A program made the translations under genes and the position numbers. A stretch of DNA of 64,000 nt. Origin: an uncultured Saccharospirillaceae bacterium. GTDB taxonomy: Bacteria > Pseudomonadota > Gammaproteobacteria > Pseudomonadales > Oceanobacteraceae. This document shows positions 54,339-63,324 of this stretch, one piece after another (position 1 is the stretch's first letter; each line of letters opens with the position of its first letter). The stretch lies in assembly GCA_947503895.1 (NCBI GenBank), contig CANNFT010000003.1, positions 248,001-312,000 on the forward strand, read 5' to 3'. Below the pieces are notes generated by a model, which saw only the letters and a program-made list of their open reading frames with translations, was not told where the DNA came from and ran no database searches.

Positions 54339-55817
54339 ATGAAGCCGTATATATTAGCCATTGATCAAGGGACAACCAGTACAAGAGCAATCGTGTTTAA
54401 TCGAAATGGCAGCGTCCACTCGGTCGCTCAACAAGAATTCAAACAAATTTTTCCTCAGAACGGATGGGTGGAGCATGCACCGGAGGAAATATATGAATCT
54501 GTATTGAGCGTGGTAAACGAAGTGCTTCAAGCTAATGATGTGTCAGCTGAACAAATTGCGTCAATTGGCATCACTAACCAACGTGAGACCACCATACTTT
54601 GGAATAAGGTGACGGGTGAGGCTATTTATAATGCGATTGTATGGCAGGATCGACGTACAGCAGATGTCTGCAAACAACTGAAACAAGACGGCCATGAGTC
54701 GATGGTGAGTGAAAAAACCGGTTTGCTTTTAGACCCTTATTTTTCTGCTACAAAAGTGCACTGGATTTTGAACAATGTAGAAGGCGCTAAAGAACTGGCT
54801 GAACGTGGTGAACTCGCATTTGGTACGGTCGACAGCTATCTGCTTTGGCGATTAACGGGTGAGCACAAAACGGATGTGACGAATGCATCGCGCACGTTAC
54901 TGTTTAATATCCATACGTTAGCGTGGGACCAAGCGCTCTTATCATTGTTTGATATTCCGTCATCTATCCTGCCTGACGTCTGTGCTTCAAGTGGTGAATT
55001 TGGGTATACCGATGAACACCTTTTTGGATCGTCCATCTTGATTGGTGGGGTTGCAGGTGACCAACAGGCAGCACTCATTGGGCAAGCATGTTTTGAACCT
55101 GGCATGGCGAAATCGACCTACGGAACGGGTTGTTTTTTAATGTCTAATACGGGTGAGACACCTTTGTCTAGCCAGCATCGATTATTGACGACCATTGCCT
55201 ACCAAATTGGTGATACCACGCACTACGCGTTAGAAGGCAGCATTTTTATGGCTGGTGCCACCATCCAATGGATTAGAGATGGGCTTAAGCTTATCCAGCA
55301 TGCCAGTGAAACACTCGATTTGGCTCAATCTGTAGGCGCAAATAACTCGGTTTACATGGTGCCAGCCTTTACTGGGCTAGGCGCACCGTACTGGGATCCG
55401 CATGCGCGTGGCGCAATTATGGGGTTGAGCCGAGATACTGGAATAGCAGAAATTGTCACTGCGGGTTTGCAGTCGGTTTGCTACCAAACGAAAGATCTCA
55501 TGGAAGCAATGAAAAAAGATAATGCTTTTTTTGAGAGTTTACGGGTGGATGGGGGAATGGTGACGAATGATTGGGTTGTGCAATTCTTGTCTGATATTTT
55601 AGATTTGCCAATTCAACGTCCCGCCGTCACGGAAACAACAGCACTGGGTGCAGCGTATTTAGCAGGTATTGCTGCGGGTGTTTATTCTGGAATGGATGAA
55701 GTCAGTCAATTGTGGGCGCAACAACGCCAGTTTGAGCCCAATATGAAAGACAATGAGCGTGAAAGCCTTTATAACGGTTGGGTGGATTCTGTTTCAAGAA
55801 TTAGGACAACAGAATAA
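54339..55817 (+). CDS. glpK: Glycerol kinase
   Basis: This 492-residue enzyme phosphorylates glycerol to glycerol 3-phosphate. The N-terminal ATP motif is [15 protein letters not shown], the substrate loop [11 protein letters not shown], and the C-terminal ATP-binding region [19 protein letters not shown]. The start ATG 54339 ([11 protein letters not shown]) has GGAG six bases upstream; an ATG four codons earlier is possible. No glpF, glpD or glpR is adjacent; glycerol uptake may be encoded elsewhere. Confidence 0.97.
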   Translation: MKPYILAIDQGTTSTRAIVFNRNGSVHSVAQQEFKQIFPQNGWVEHAPEEIYESVLSVVNEVLQANDVSAEQIASIGITNQRETTILWNKVTGEAIYNAIVWQDRRTADVCKQLKQDGHESMVSEKTGLLLDPYFSATKVHWILNNVEGAKELAERGELAFGTVDSYLLWRLTGEHKTDVTNASRTLLFNIHTLAWDQALLSLFDIPSSILPDVCASSGEFGYTDEHLFGSSILIGGVAGDQQAALIGQACFEPGMAKSTYGTGCFLMSNTGETPLSSQHRLLTTIAYQIGDTTHYALEGSIFMAGATIQWIRDGLKLIQHASETLDLAQSVGANNSVYMVPAFTGLGAPYWDPHARGAIMGLSRDTGIAEIVTAGLQSVCYQTKDLMEAMKKDNAFFESLRVDGGMVTNDWVVQFLSDILDLPIQRPAVTETTALGAAYLAGIAAGVYSGMDEVSQLWAQQRQFEPNMKDNERESLYNGWVDSVSRIRTTE

Positions 55818-55952
55818 CGTGACGGATTAGATCGCAACGGCAGTAAGACATACCTTGCCTTACTGCTCGATATCTAACGTGGGACAATTTATCGCAGATA
55901 TCATGATTCGCATGAATGTGAGCATGATATTGAGTCAGGACGAGTCCTCAAC

Positions 55953-57059
55953 ATGCTGCAATCCCAAAAACAAGAAATAAGGTTTAGGCGGGCTGCTCTA
56001 GCAAATGTGGGCACCTTAGTGAATGTCTTATTGTGCATGACGGCATCGAGACTGGGGTTCTTTGAAATTGAACCCACTTTGGTGCTGGTGATGAGTATCA
56101 GCATTTGGATCGGTCACTTAGTATTTGTGGTGGCCATTTGGCGTAATTGGAATTTATATTTTAAAGATGCCAGTCTCACCGTTCCGCAAATGATTTGGGT
56201 GACGCTATCCATTAGTTTTCTTTTGTATTGCACCAATGAACTTCGCCCATTGATCATGATGGGGTACTTATTGATTATGACATTTGGTGCGCTGCATCTA
56301 ACGTTTAAAGGGTTTCTCAATTACGGATTATTCACGATAGCCTGTTATATGCTGGTGTTGTATGGCATTAGTTTTCAACGTCCTGAAACAGTGAAAATTG
56401 CCGAAGAAGTGTTGTTGTTTGTGAGTTTCTTATTTGTTATCGCTGGTTTTGTCTTTATGGGTGGGGAGTTCAGTGATTTACGAGAAGCCTTGAATAAGCG
56501 ACACCAAGAATTAAAGTTAGCGATCAGCCGAATAGAAGAGTTAGCGATCACCGACGAATTAACCGGTTTATACAACCGACGTTATTTAATGCAAGTACTA
56601 GCACAACATAAGGCACTTGCAAATAGGGGTCATTATCAATTTGTTGTTTGCTTTATCGACTTAGATCACTTTAAAAAAGTGAATGATCAATACGGGCACC
56701 CATTCGGAGACAAGGTGTTGATTCAGTTTTCTGAACTTATGAATCAAAGTTTAAGAGAGGTGGATTTAGGCGCAAGGCTAGGTGGAGAAGAGTTCATTCT
56801 TGTCTTAGCGGATACGACATTAGAAGATGCACGGCAAGTGTGTGATCGAATGAGCAAGAAATGGATGAATCAAAAGTTTTCTGAAGCCCCCGATTTATTG
56901 TTAACCATGTCCATTGGCGTAACGTCGTACAAAACCGCAGAACGCATAGAGGATACATTAGAACGAGCAGACCAGCTTCTTTATGAAGCAAAAAATTCTG
57001 GTCGCAATTGTATCGTAGTGGAAGATCAAGATATTCAAGGTACATTGGATTTAGTCTGA
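55953..57059 (+). CDS. Membrane diguanylate cyclase (GGDEF)
   Basis: This 368-residue protein has about six N-terminal membrane helices (residues 15-175, MASE2-like in arrangement), a short coiled linker (LNKRHQELKLAISRIEELA), and a GGDEF domain from about residue 200. The active site is ARLGGEEFILVL and the inhibitory I-site RxxD is present as REVD, so it should make cyclic-di-GMP and be product-inhibited. It is the nearest cyclic-di-GMP synthase to the cytochrome b-PilZ fusion (4.7 kb away). Confidence 0.93.
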   Translation: MLQSQKQEIRFRRAALANVGTLVNVLLCMTASRLGFFEIEPTLVLVMSISIWIGHLVFVVAIWRNWNLYFKDASLTVPQMIWVTLSISFLLYCTNELRPLIMMGYLLIMTFGALHLTFKGFLNYGLFTIACYMLVLYGISFQRPETVKIAEEVLLFVSFLFVIAGFVFMGGEFSDLREALNKRHQELKLAISRIEELAITDELTGLYNRRYLMQVLAQHKALANRGHYQFVVCFIDLDHFKKVNDQYGHPFGDKVLIQFSELMNQSLREVDLGARLGGEEFILVLADTTLEDARQVCDRMSKKWMNQKFSEAPDLLLTMSIGVTSYKTAERIEDTLERADQLLYEAKNSGRNCIVVEDQDIQGTLDLV

Positions 57060-57064
57060 TGTGA

Positions 57065-58006
57065 CTAAAATCGTCGTTGTAATAAAAACATTGAACGTAG
57101 ATTTAGCATATTTAATGCGTGGTGATTCAAGGATCTTGCATTCGTGTTATTTTGAATCAATACAGAGTGACTAACTTGTATGCTCGGTACGAGATACCAA
57201 TAAGGGGACAGATACCATCGATAGTGCCAGCCTAATTGAAACCCAAAGTGCAGCTCAGTTCGTTCTCTGTTGTTAATAGTGGGCCGCGTTTGCTGGTCAC
57301 TAAATTTGCCCGTGAATTGGCCCATTTGAATATGCCACTGAAAATTGAGTCCTCTAGCATCTTTTTCTCTGCCAATGATCACGCCTCTGCCCGTAAATTC
57401 CCCATCAAACCAAACGGCGTTCACAGATTCTATGTTTGCAGCAGCAGGAGAGGTAATCACTTCTCTAAATAAGCCGCCCCAATTAATCGCGCCGGGATAA
57501 CGACTTTGATTTCGCCATATCCCGTAAATGCGTTGTTGCTCAATGACAGAAGAAATCTCTGTGTCTTTCGTGAGTGATAACGTCGAACCATCATTGGCGA
57601 GATAAATGCGGTCTTTGCTGAGTGTTGTGCGGGTATCCACTTCACGTCGCTCCACTCCTATCCACAAACCTTCATGTAAGGTCCACAGATATATGGGCAG
57701 TTCTCCAGAATAATGAAGTAAATTCGTTCCGGCGCTAACAAATCCCTTTGGGCCGCGCGCTAACCAGCCGGAATCCTGCCATCGCCAATCCGACATATTT
57801 AACAGAATGTGGCTAATCGCAACGTTAGCTTGCGCTGTATCTTCTAAATATTGATGATTGTATAAAGTGTAACCACCACCTGCTGCAATAGACTCAGCAT
57901 GGCACGTGCCGATAACGTGTATCACGCTTATAACTACAAATAATTGCAGCCGCTTGGTGATTTTTAAAATAGGTGAGGGCGCTCCGCTCACGAGTCGTTC
58001 CTTCAT
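57065..58006 (-). CDS. Probable outer-membrane beta-barrel protein
   Basis: This protein of about 313 residues from ATG 58006 has a signal peptide (RLQLFVVISVIHVIGTCHA) and alternating beta-strands rich in Trp, Tyr and Gly, ending in LLQRRF, the C-terminal phenylalanine of barrel proteins. I do not recognise the family. The open frame runs to 58132, but the extra 42 residues lack a signal and overlap a promoter on the other strand. It converges with the cyclase gene, only 5 bases apart. Confidence 0.65.
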   Translation of the reverse strand: MKERLVSGAPSPILKITKRLQLFVVISVIHVIGTCHAESIAAGGGYTLYNHQYLEDTAQANVAISHILLNMSDWRWQDSGWLARGPKGFVSAGTNLLHYSGELPIYLWTLHEGLWIGVERREVDTRTTLSKDRIYLANDGSTLSLTKDTEISSVIEQQRIYGIWRNQSRYPGAINWGGLFREVITSPAAANIESVNAVWFDGEFTGRGVIIGREKDARGLNFQWHIQMGQFTGKFSDQQTRPTINNRERTELHFGFQLGWHYRWYLSPYWYLVPSIQVSHSVLIQNNTNARSLNHHALNMLNLRSMFLLQRRF

Positions 58007-58120
58007 ATATGAGACTAGCGGCATGGATTGGAATTTATGAAGTGCTTGGCTCGTTTTTTGAACGCTCAGTCGTTCCAATGTGTCATTTAGCTTACAAGAA
58101 GTTACAAAACTGGTTGACTT

Positions 58121-58149
58121 TTGACCATGCACTCCTTCACTGGTGTTAT
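58121..58149 (+). promoter_or_regulatory. Candidate sigma70 promoter of a small RNA
   Basis: TTGACC (58121-58126) and TGTTAT (58144-58149) are spaced by 17 bases, a fair -35/-10 pair reading towards the terminator at 58212. Confidence 0.45.
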
Positions 58150-58155
58150 ATATTG

Positions 58156-58236
58156 AAATAGTGAGTATTCAGTTCAATAAATACTGACAATGTGTGATTC
58201 CTCCTTAGTGTAGCGCCTGAATAGGCGCTTTTTTTG
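58156..58236 (+). ncRNA. Candidate small RNA or leader of the Na/Pi gene
   Basis: A predicted transcript of about 80 bases runs from the promoter at 58121-58149 to a strong terminator at 58212-58236. No open reading frame with a ribosome site lies inside. It could be a stand-alone sRNA, or a 5' leader with attenuator of the Na/Pi gene that begins at 58392. Confidence 0.4.
58212..58236 (+). terminator. Strong terminator without an upstream coding gene
   Basis: AGCGCCT-GAAT-AGGCGCT followed by seven Ts. The nearest upstream coding region on this strand ends more than 1 kb away. Confidence 0.88.
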
Positions 58237-58391
58237 TATGTGAAATGAGTAATTTTTGTACGTAAATTTGCCTCTAAATCCTGACTCTTAAATAATTGTT
58301 ATCAAATGAAGAAATCAATTGGGTTTCAGTCTGTACTATTACATTTCCGATGGTACACTGGCGCGGATTTTTTCCCCCAAAGGGTTATGTT

Positions 58392-59540
58392 ATGGGTGTA
58401 GCTGAGAGTTCAGTCCCTACAAGCAAGCAGTCCGCCATACTTCACTGGATTGCCCTATTAATCTGTATTTACGCCATATTGCTGTCTGTCGGCATGGTGG
58501 GCTCCGGATTCAAGTGGGTTTCAGGTGGCAGCGAGGGTGCAAAAGAGCTCTTCTCATTCGCAACGAACCCCTTTATGGGGTTGTTGATCGGGATACTCGC
58601 AACGGCACTGGTGCAAAGTTCCAGTACGGTAACCTCTGTGATTGTTGGTCTAGTAGCAGGGGGTCTTCCTATATCCGCTGCTATTCCAATGGTCATGGGT
58701 GCCAATATTGGCACAACCATCACGAATACCTTAGTGAGCCTAGGGCACGTTCGTCAAAAAGATGAATTTCGAGCAGCCTTTACGGCGGCGACGGTTCACG
58801 ACTTCTTCAACCTTATTTGTGTTGTTCTATTTCTGCCACTTGAAATCATGTTTGGCATCTTCGAGAAAGCCAGCGCCTGGCTAGCCAATCTACTGGTGGG
58901 TGCTGACTCAATGAGCATCAAAGGCTTTAACTTCATTAAGCCCATCACCAAGCCTGTTATCAGTGAAGTGAAAGAGCTACTGCTGTTCTTGCCAGAAAAA
59001 GCAGCCGCAATAACGTTAATCGTCATGGGTGTCGTGCTTATTTTTGTGGCGATCACTGTGATTGGTCGTATTTTGCGCCGTTTGATGGTGGGACGTGCTA
59101 AGCGCATTCTTCATAACGCGATCGGCCGTGGACCGGTGAGCGGTATCTCATCAGGCATGTTGGTGACTGTGCTGGTTCAATCTTCATCGACGACCACCAG
59201 CCTAGCAGTACCTTTGGTAGGGTCGGGTGTCTTTACCCCACGTGATATTTATCCGTTTACGCTTGGGGCTAATATTGGTACGACGATCACAGCATTGTTG
59301 GCGGCTACGGCTGTGTCTGGTGTTGGTGCTATTTTTGCTATGCAAATCGCCATTGTGCATTTGCTCTATAACATGATTGGCGTCATAGTCGTATACGGTA
59401 TCCCGTTCCTTCGCGAGATTCCTCTTAATGCTGCTGAAAAGCTTGCAGATGTGGCAACTAAGCGACATTCACTAGCGGCTTTGTATGTAGTTACGGTATT
59501 CTTTGTGATACCGGGTATGTTCGTCTTCGTAATGTCCTAA
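58392..59540 (+). CDS. Na/Pi cotransporter family protein
   Basis: This 382-residue protein has the two inverted QSSST repeats of the Na/Pi cotransporter (PNaS) family: TALVQSSSTVTSVIVG and TVLVQSSSTTTSLAVPL. Each is followed by GANIGTT (VMGANIGTTITN and TLGANIGTTITA). About eight membrane helices are present. It takes up phosphate with sodium. The start ATG 58392 matches the family start; the longer frame to 58296 runs through the leader. Confidence 0.92.
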   Translation: MGVAESSVPTSKQSAILHWIALLICIYAILLSVGMVGSGFKWVSGGSEGAKELFSFATNPFMGLLIGILATALVQSSSTVTSVIVGLVAGGLPISAAIPMVMGANIGTTITNTLVSLGHVRQKDEFRAAFTAATVHDFFNLICVVLFLPLEIMFGIFEKASAWLANLLVGADSMSIKGFNFIKPITKPVISEVKELLLFLPEKAAAITLIVMGVVLIFVAITVIGRILRRLMVGRAKRILHNAIGRGPVSGISSGMLVTVLVQSSSTTTSLAVPLVGSGVFTPRDIYPFTLGANIGTTITALLAATAVSGVGAIFAMQIAIVHLLYNMIGVIVVYGIPFLREIPLNAAEKLADVATKRHSLAALYVVTVFFVIPGMFVFVMS

Positions 59541-59601
59541 AATAAGGGTTGCGAGACGCTACATCGGTGTTGTGTTTTAGGAAGTGATAAAGGGGACGGT
59601 C

Positions 59602-59850
59602 GTGACAGAAAGGCTGGATATACTTGAGCAAAGGGTCAGTGAGGCCCGCGAAGCATTAACATCGCTAGAAACCAAAGCTGCAAAAGAAAAAGCGAAAGCT
59701 CAGCACGAGATCGTGGATGAGCTTGAGCAATATATTGGTGACGAATCTCTAAAGAAAGAAGGTTTACTTGAGTTAAGTGAAGAAGCCTTCTTGGAGATTA
59801 AAGAGCTACTAGAGCGCTTGATACAGCGAGTTAAAGACATCAAGCATTGA
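59602..59850 (+). CDS. Small coiled-coil protein
   Basis: This 82-residue, highly charged protein is predicted to be entirely helical with heptad repeats (ERLDILEQRVSEAREALTSL, then LEEIKELL-like at the end). It follows the Na/Pi gene at 61 bases and may be cotranscribed. Candidate starts are GTG 59602 (with GGGGAC upstream) and GTG 59584. No function is suggested, although the position beside a phosphate transporter recalls PhoU-like helical partners only loosely. Confidence 0.65.
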   Translation: MTERLDILEQRVSEAREALTSLETKAAKEKAKAQHEIVDELEQYIGDESLKKEGLLELSEEAFLEIKELLERLIQRVKDIKH

Positions 59851-59906
59851 CATGCTTGGTCGAGCATATGACATGTAGACTTGATTTAACCATCAGTCGT
59901 CATTTA

Positions 59907-59930
59907 AAGAACCCCGTTTAGGGGTTTTTT
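59907..59930. terminator. Terminator between converging genes
   Basis: AACCCC-GTTTA-GGGGTT followed by T residues, between the stop of the coiled-coil gene and the stop of the gene on the other strand. Probably used by both. Confidence 0.85.
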
Positions 59931-60585
59931 ATTGCCTGAGTGTTTTAAACCAATGCCGATTCTCGGATCGCATGAGACACGTCTCTGTGGCCATCCTAAA
60001 AACGCGGTCATCTCCTAAATAAAATCCTATCTGGCGGCTCAGTTGTGCGCTGATCGCATCATAAGCAAAGCTCCGGTAGTTCTCTCCATCGTGGAATTGA
60101 ACCTCCAGCTCATCGGCTAAATCTATGCCCTGATGGTGCAACTGTTGTGGCAGTAATTTACTGACACTACGAAAAGCCAGTTTGCGCAATAGAGCGGGTA
60201 TGCCTTCCGAATGAGACAATGACCAAGCATCGGAGTAAAAGTGTTCATCGTATTCCTTTGCCTGAGTGATAAAAGATTGCGCCGTGATGTCTTCCACATC
60301 GGGCACCGCCGGAATTGAGCAAGGGGATTTATAATAGTACGAAAGTTCTAAAGTGCTGGAATCGGCTGCGCCACTCATTGAAGCGTGTCGTGTGCTGCCA
60401 ATAATCAGCCCATTGGCGGTGAAGACTTTGAAGCCTGCAGGGCGGAAGAGTGAAGGTGTGAGATAAATGCGTACCTTTTGAATGGGGCCGCTGGCGAGTG
60501 TACAGCGTGCGATGTTTTCAGCCACGGTCACGGTGAGATATTCAGCCCAGCGATCAAACCAGTAAATTGGCTGTGTGCTGCTCAT
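59929..60585 (-). CDS. Uncharacterised protein
   Basis: This 218-residue protein has no signal peptide or membrane helix. Notable segments are QKVRIYLTPSLFRPAGF, SYYYKSPCSIPAVPD and LYLGDD-like YLGDDRVFRMATETC. I cannot assign a family. It has reasonable codon use and a start at ATG 60585 with a ribosome site AGGAG upstream (CAGAGGAGCAT). It is a stand-alone gene. Confidence 0.65.
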   Translation of the reverse strand: MSSTQPIYWFDRWAEYLTVTVAENIARCTLASGPIQKVRIYLTPSLFRPAGFKVFTANGLIIGSTRHASMSGAADSSTLELSYYYKSPCSIPAVPDVEDITAQSFITQAKEYDEHFYSDAWSLSHSEGIPALLRKLAFRSVSKLLPQQLHHQGIDLADELEVQFHDGENYRSFAYDAISAQLSRQIGFYLGDDRVFRMATETCLMRSENRHWFKTLRQ

Positions 60586-60851
60586 AAAATGCTCCTCTGG
60601 TGGTCACAATAATCTTAAACACTGCACCCAGTCTACGGACAAAATAATGGAGGTGGAAGTGTTGATACTCAGTATAGCGCTTGATGCTCTATCGGCTTGA
60701 TGTTTCAGAGACGGGTGCAAATGCGGGTCGCTGGGGCTTAATGGTGTTGTCGCGGTCGTTAGGTTCAGTCGGGTGATGACTGCGCCGCTAGGTGGCTCGC
60801 GAGCAATAAGCCCGCCTTTTGGCGATCTTATTGCTTCGATTGGTGTGGATG

Positions 60852-61319
60852 CTAGTGTTCGTTCAAATATGTGATGACATCTTCATGGTGCGTTTTGGTT
60901 TTAAATTTATCCATGATGTGCATGAGTTTACCGTTCTCGTCGATGATAAACGTAATACGGTGGATGCCATCGTATTCTCGGCCCATGAATTTCTTCGGCC
61001 CCCAGACACCATACTTATCTGCAATTTTATGATCTTCATCTGATAGTAGGGTGAAATTCAATGCGTCTCGCTCTTCAAATTTTTTGAGCCTTGCTGAGGC
61101 GTCAGGACTGATCCCTAATGCAACGGCATTCTGTTTCTTGAGTTCCTTGGCGCTATCTCTTAACCCGCAGGCTTGAGCGGTGCAGCCTGGCGTCATGGCT
61201 TTTGGGTAAAAATACAGCACGACGCGCTGTCCCCGAAAATCTTTCAACGCAACTTTGTTGCCGTCTTGGTCTGTGGTCGTAAAAGCGGGTGCTACTTTTC
61301 CGATAGTTGGGCGAACCAT
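60852..61319 (-). CDS. bcp: Thioredoxin-dependent peroxiredoxin Bcp
   Basis: This 155-residue protein has the peroxiredoxin motif YFYPKAMTPGCTAQACGL, with the peroxidatic cysteine (PGCT) and resolving cysteine five residues later, the Bcp (PrxQ) arrangement. The fold closes with GVWGPKKFMGREYDGIHRITFIID. It reduces hydroperoxides with thioredoxin. It is on the minus strand upstream of nothing related; the ferredoxin gene lies 177 bases beyond. Confidence 0.95.
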   Translation of the reverse strand: MVRPTIGKVAPAFTTTDQDGNKVALKDFRGQRVVLYFYPKAMTPGCTAQACGLRDSAKELKKQNAVALGISPDASARLKKFEERDALNFTLLSDEDHKIADKYGVWGPKKFMGREYDGIHRITFIIDENGKLMHIMDKFKTKTHHEDVITYLNEH

Positions 61320-61495
61320 AATTTTTATCCTTTTCAGAGCTTAAATGCAGCTTGTTCTTTCAGCTTTATAAAGCCAGTAAACGTCATGACATTTTGAATG
61401 CATGTGAGAATGATAGTATCGATGGGCCTTAATGTAATCCGGCTGAGAGCGGAAGCCAAATGCAATTTTAGGTGACGAGACCAATGAGTGTTGTA

Positions 61496-61993
61496 TTAGC
61501 TTTTAAGCTTGAGTTTAAGCGCAGTTTTTGGGACGCAGCAGCAAGGTAATATCTCACCTTCATTGATCCATGCCATCGGCTCTTCTAGATAAGCCACTTC
61601 GCCTTCGATTAAATCCGTGCGACAGCTACCGCAGTATCCGTCTCTGCATTGATAGGCAATTTGAACGCCTTGTGCTTCGAGTGATTCTAATAAATTATGT
61701 GCGTAGTGAAACTGCAGGCCATCTTTGTGCCCTTCAATAGCAAGGTTAAAAATGGGTTTCTCTAATCCTTTTAACTCCAGCTGGCCCGTGTCTACAGGCG
61801 ACTCGGGATCGTACTCGGGTAAAAACAGTTCGGTTTGAGCGTGGTTGCTGGTGTCATCTTCGGTGGTCGGGCTGTCGAGATGAAACTCATCGTGTTGATC
61901 GGCTTGACCGTCTAATTGAAAGTCAGAGGCTGCCTCAAACTCCTTGTTTTTTAAAAGTGCTGACATCTTGTCTTTATCTTTTTTATTATTCAC
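61496..61993 (-). CDS. yfaE: 2Fe-2S ferredoxin (YfaE-like) with an acidic N-terminal extension
   Basis: The C-terminal 90 residues are a plant-type 2Fe-2S ferredoxin with the cluster cysteines in AYQCRDGYCGSCRTDL and ILPCCCVP, the YfaE type that rebuilds the diferric-tyrosyl cofactor of NrdB. The first 75 residues are an acidic, probably disordered extension not found in E. coli YfaE. It contains two short motifs, ASDFQLDG and DEFHLDSP, and ELFLPEYD. It sits 69 bases downstream of nrdB, so it is part of the nrd operon. Confidence 0.9.
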   Translation of the reverse strand: MNNKKDKDKMSALLKNKEFEAASDFQLDGQADQHDEFHLDSPTTEDDTSNHAQTELFLPEYDPESPVDTGQLELKGLEKPIFNLAIEGHKDGLQFHYAHNLLESLEAQGVQIAYQCRDGYCGSCRTDLIEGEVAYLEEPMAWINEGEILPCCCVPKTALKLKLKS

Positions 61994-62062
61994 TATGAAA
62001 TAAATCGCAGCACAATAAGATAATCGAATCGAGGTATCATATTGTACTGCGTTAGGCTCGGG

Positions 62063-63193
62063 TTAAAGTGAGATATCGCTGAAATCTTCGAGTGATACTT
62101 CGCTGTCTATGGCGCCGACCAAGTATGAGCTGATTTCTGCTTCTTGTGGTGCTACTTGTACGTTGTCACTGACAAGCCAAGCGTTTATCCAAGGCAGTGG
62201 GTTTTGACGAGTCGAAAACAGTGGCTCTAAGCCAATGGCATTTAGGCGTTGGTTGGTAATGTATTCGACGTACTGGCAAAGAATGTCTTTATTTAAGCCA
62301 ATCATAGAGCCATCTTTGAATAGATATTCAGCCCATTCTTTTTCTTGGATGGCAGCTTCACGGAAAATCTCGATCACTTCTGCCTTGCATTCTTTGGCGA
62401 TTTCACCCATCACAGGATCATCTTTACCCAAAGACCAAATTTGCATCATGTGCTGCGTGCCGGTGAGGTGAAGGGCCTCATCTCGGGCGATCAATTTAAT
62501 GATTTTTGCATTACCTTCCATTGTCGCGCGTTCAGCAAAAGCAAAGCTGCAAGCGAAACTTACATAAAAGCGAATGGCTTCAAGTACATTGACCGATGCA
62601 ACAGTGAGGTACAGCTTCTTTTTCAAATCACGTAGGGTGATGTTGATGGTTTTGCCGTTTACGCTGTGCTCACCTTCCCCTAGATTTTGGTAGTAGGTGA
62701 CAGCTTCAATGAGATCGTCGTAATACTGAGTCACGCTCTCTGCGCGCTTGGTGATGTAATCATTGGTAATAATGTCATCAAACACAGAAGCTGGGTCAGA
62801 AATAACATTACGAATGATGTGTGTGTAGGAGCGAGAATGAATCGTTTCGCTGAAAGACCATGTCTCAATCCAAGTTTCTAATTCAGGTAGCGAAACAATC
62901 GGCAGCAAGGCAACATTGGGTGATCGGCCTTGAATACTGTCGAGTAATGTTTGGTATTTCAAATTACTCAGGAATATGTGTTTTTCGTGTTCAGGCAAGC
63001 CGGCGAAGTCTTTTCGGTCATTTGAAAGGTCGACTTCTTCAGGGCGCCAGAAAAAAGACAGCTGTTTTTCAATCAGCTGCTCAAAAATTTTGTACTTTTG
63101 AGTGTCATAGCGTGACACGTTGACGTTTTCGCCAAAAAACATGGGCTGGGAAAAAGTGTCAAACTGCTTACGGTTAAATGTTTTATAGGCCAT
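62063..63193 (-). CDS. nrdB: Class Ia ribonucleotide reductase small subunit NrdB
   Basis: This 376-residue protein has the R2 signatures: [35 protein letters not shown] (with iron ligands and the radical tyrosine in SYTH), and [15 protein letters not shown] (ligands E and H). The C-terminus [10 protein letters not shown] is the tail that docks into NrdA. It supplies the tyrosyl radical for making deoxyribonucleotides. It follows nrdA on the same strand and precedes the ferredoxin gene. Confidence 0.97.
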   Translation of the reverse strand: MAYKTFNRKQFDTFSQPMFFGENVNVSRYDTQKYKIFEQLIEKQLSFFWRPEEVDLSNDRKDFAGLPEHEKHIFLSNLKYQTLLDSIQGRSPNVALLPIVSLPELETWIETWSFSETIHSRSYTHIIRNVISDPASVFDDIITNDYITKRAESVTQYYDDLIEAVTYYQNLGEGEHSVNGKTINITLRDLKKKLYLTVASVNVLEAIRFYVSFACSFAFAERATMEGNAKIIKLIARDEALHLTGTQHMMQIWSLGKDDPVMGEIAKECKAEVIEIFREAAIQEKEWAEYLFKDGSMIGLNKDILCQYVEYITNQRLNAIGLEPLFSTRQNPLPWINAWLVSDNVQVAPQEAEISSYLVGAIDSEVSLEDFSDISL

Positions 63194-63270
63194 GTTGTTT
63201 CAAGTCTCAGTATCAGTGGATACCATTTAAAAGTTTTGCTGTGTCATATCGTGCCAGTATGACTCAAATT

Positions 63271-63298
63271 TAGCCAGTCGTCAGCTGAGGACTGGCTA
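63271..63298. other. Hairpin between nrdA and nrdB
   Basis: TAGCCAGTC and GACTGGCTA pair perfectly around a ten-base partly self-complementary loop, in the 131-base gap between the nrdA stop and the nrdB start. There is no strong T-tract, so it may be a processing or mRNA-stability element, or a weak attenuator that sets the NrdA:NrdB ratio. Confidence 0.55.
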
Positions 63299-63324
63299 TC
63301 TATCTATGCAGAAGGTGGATAGGG

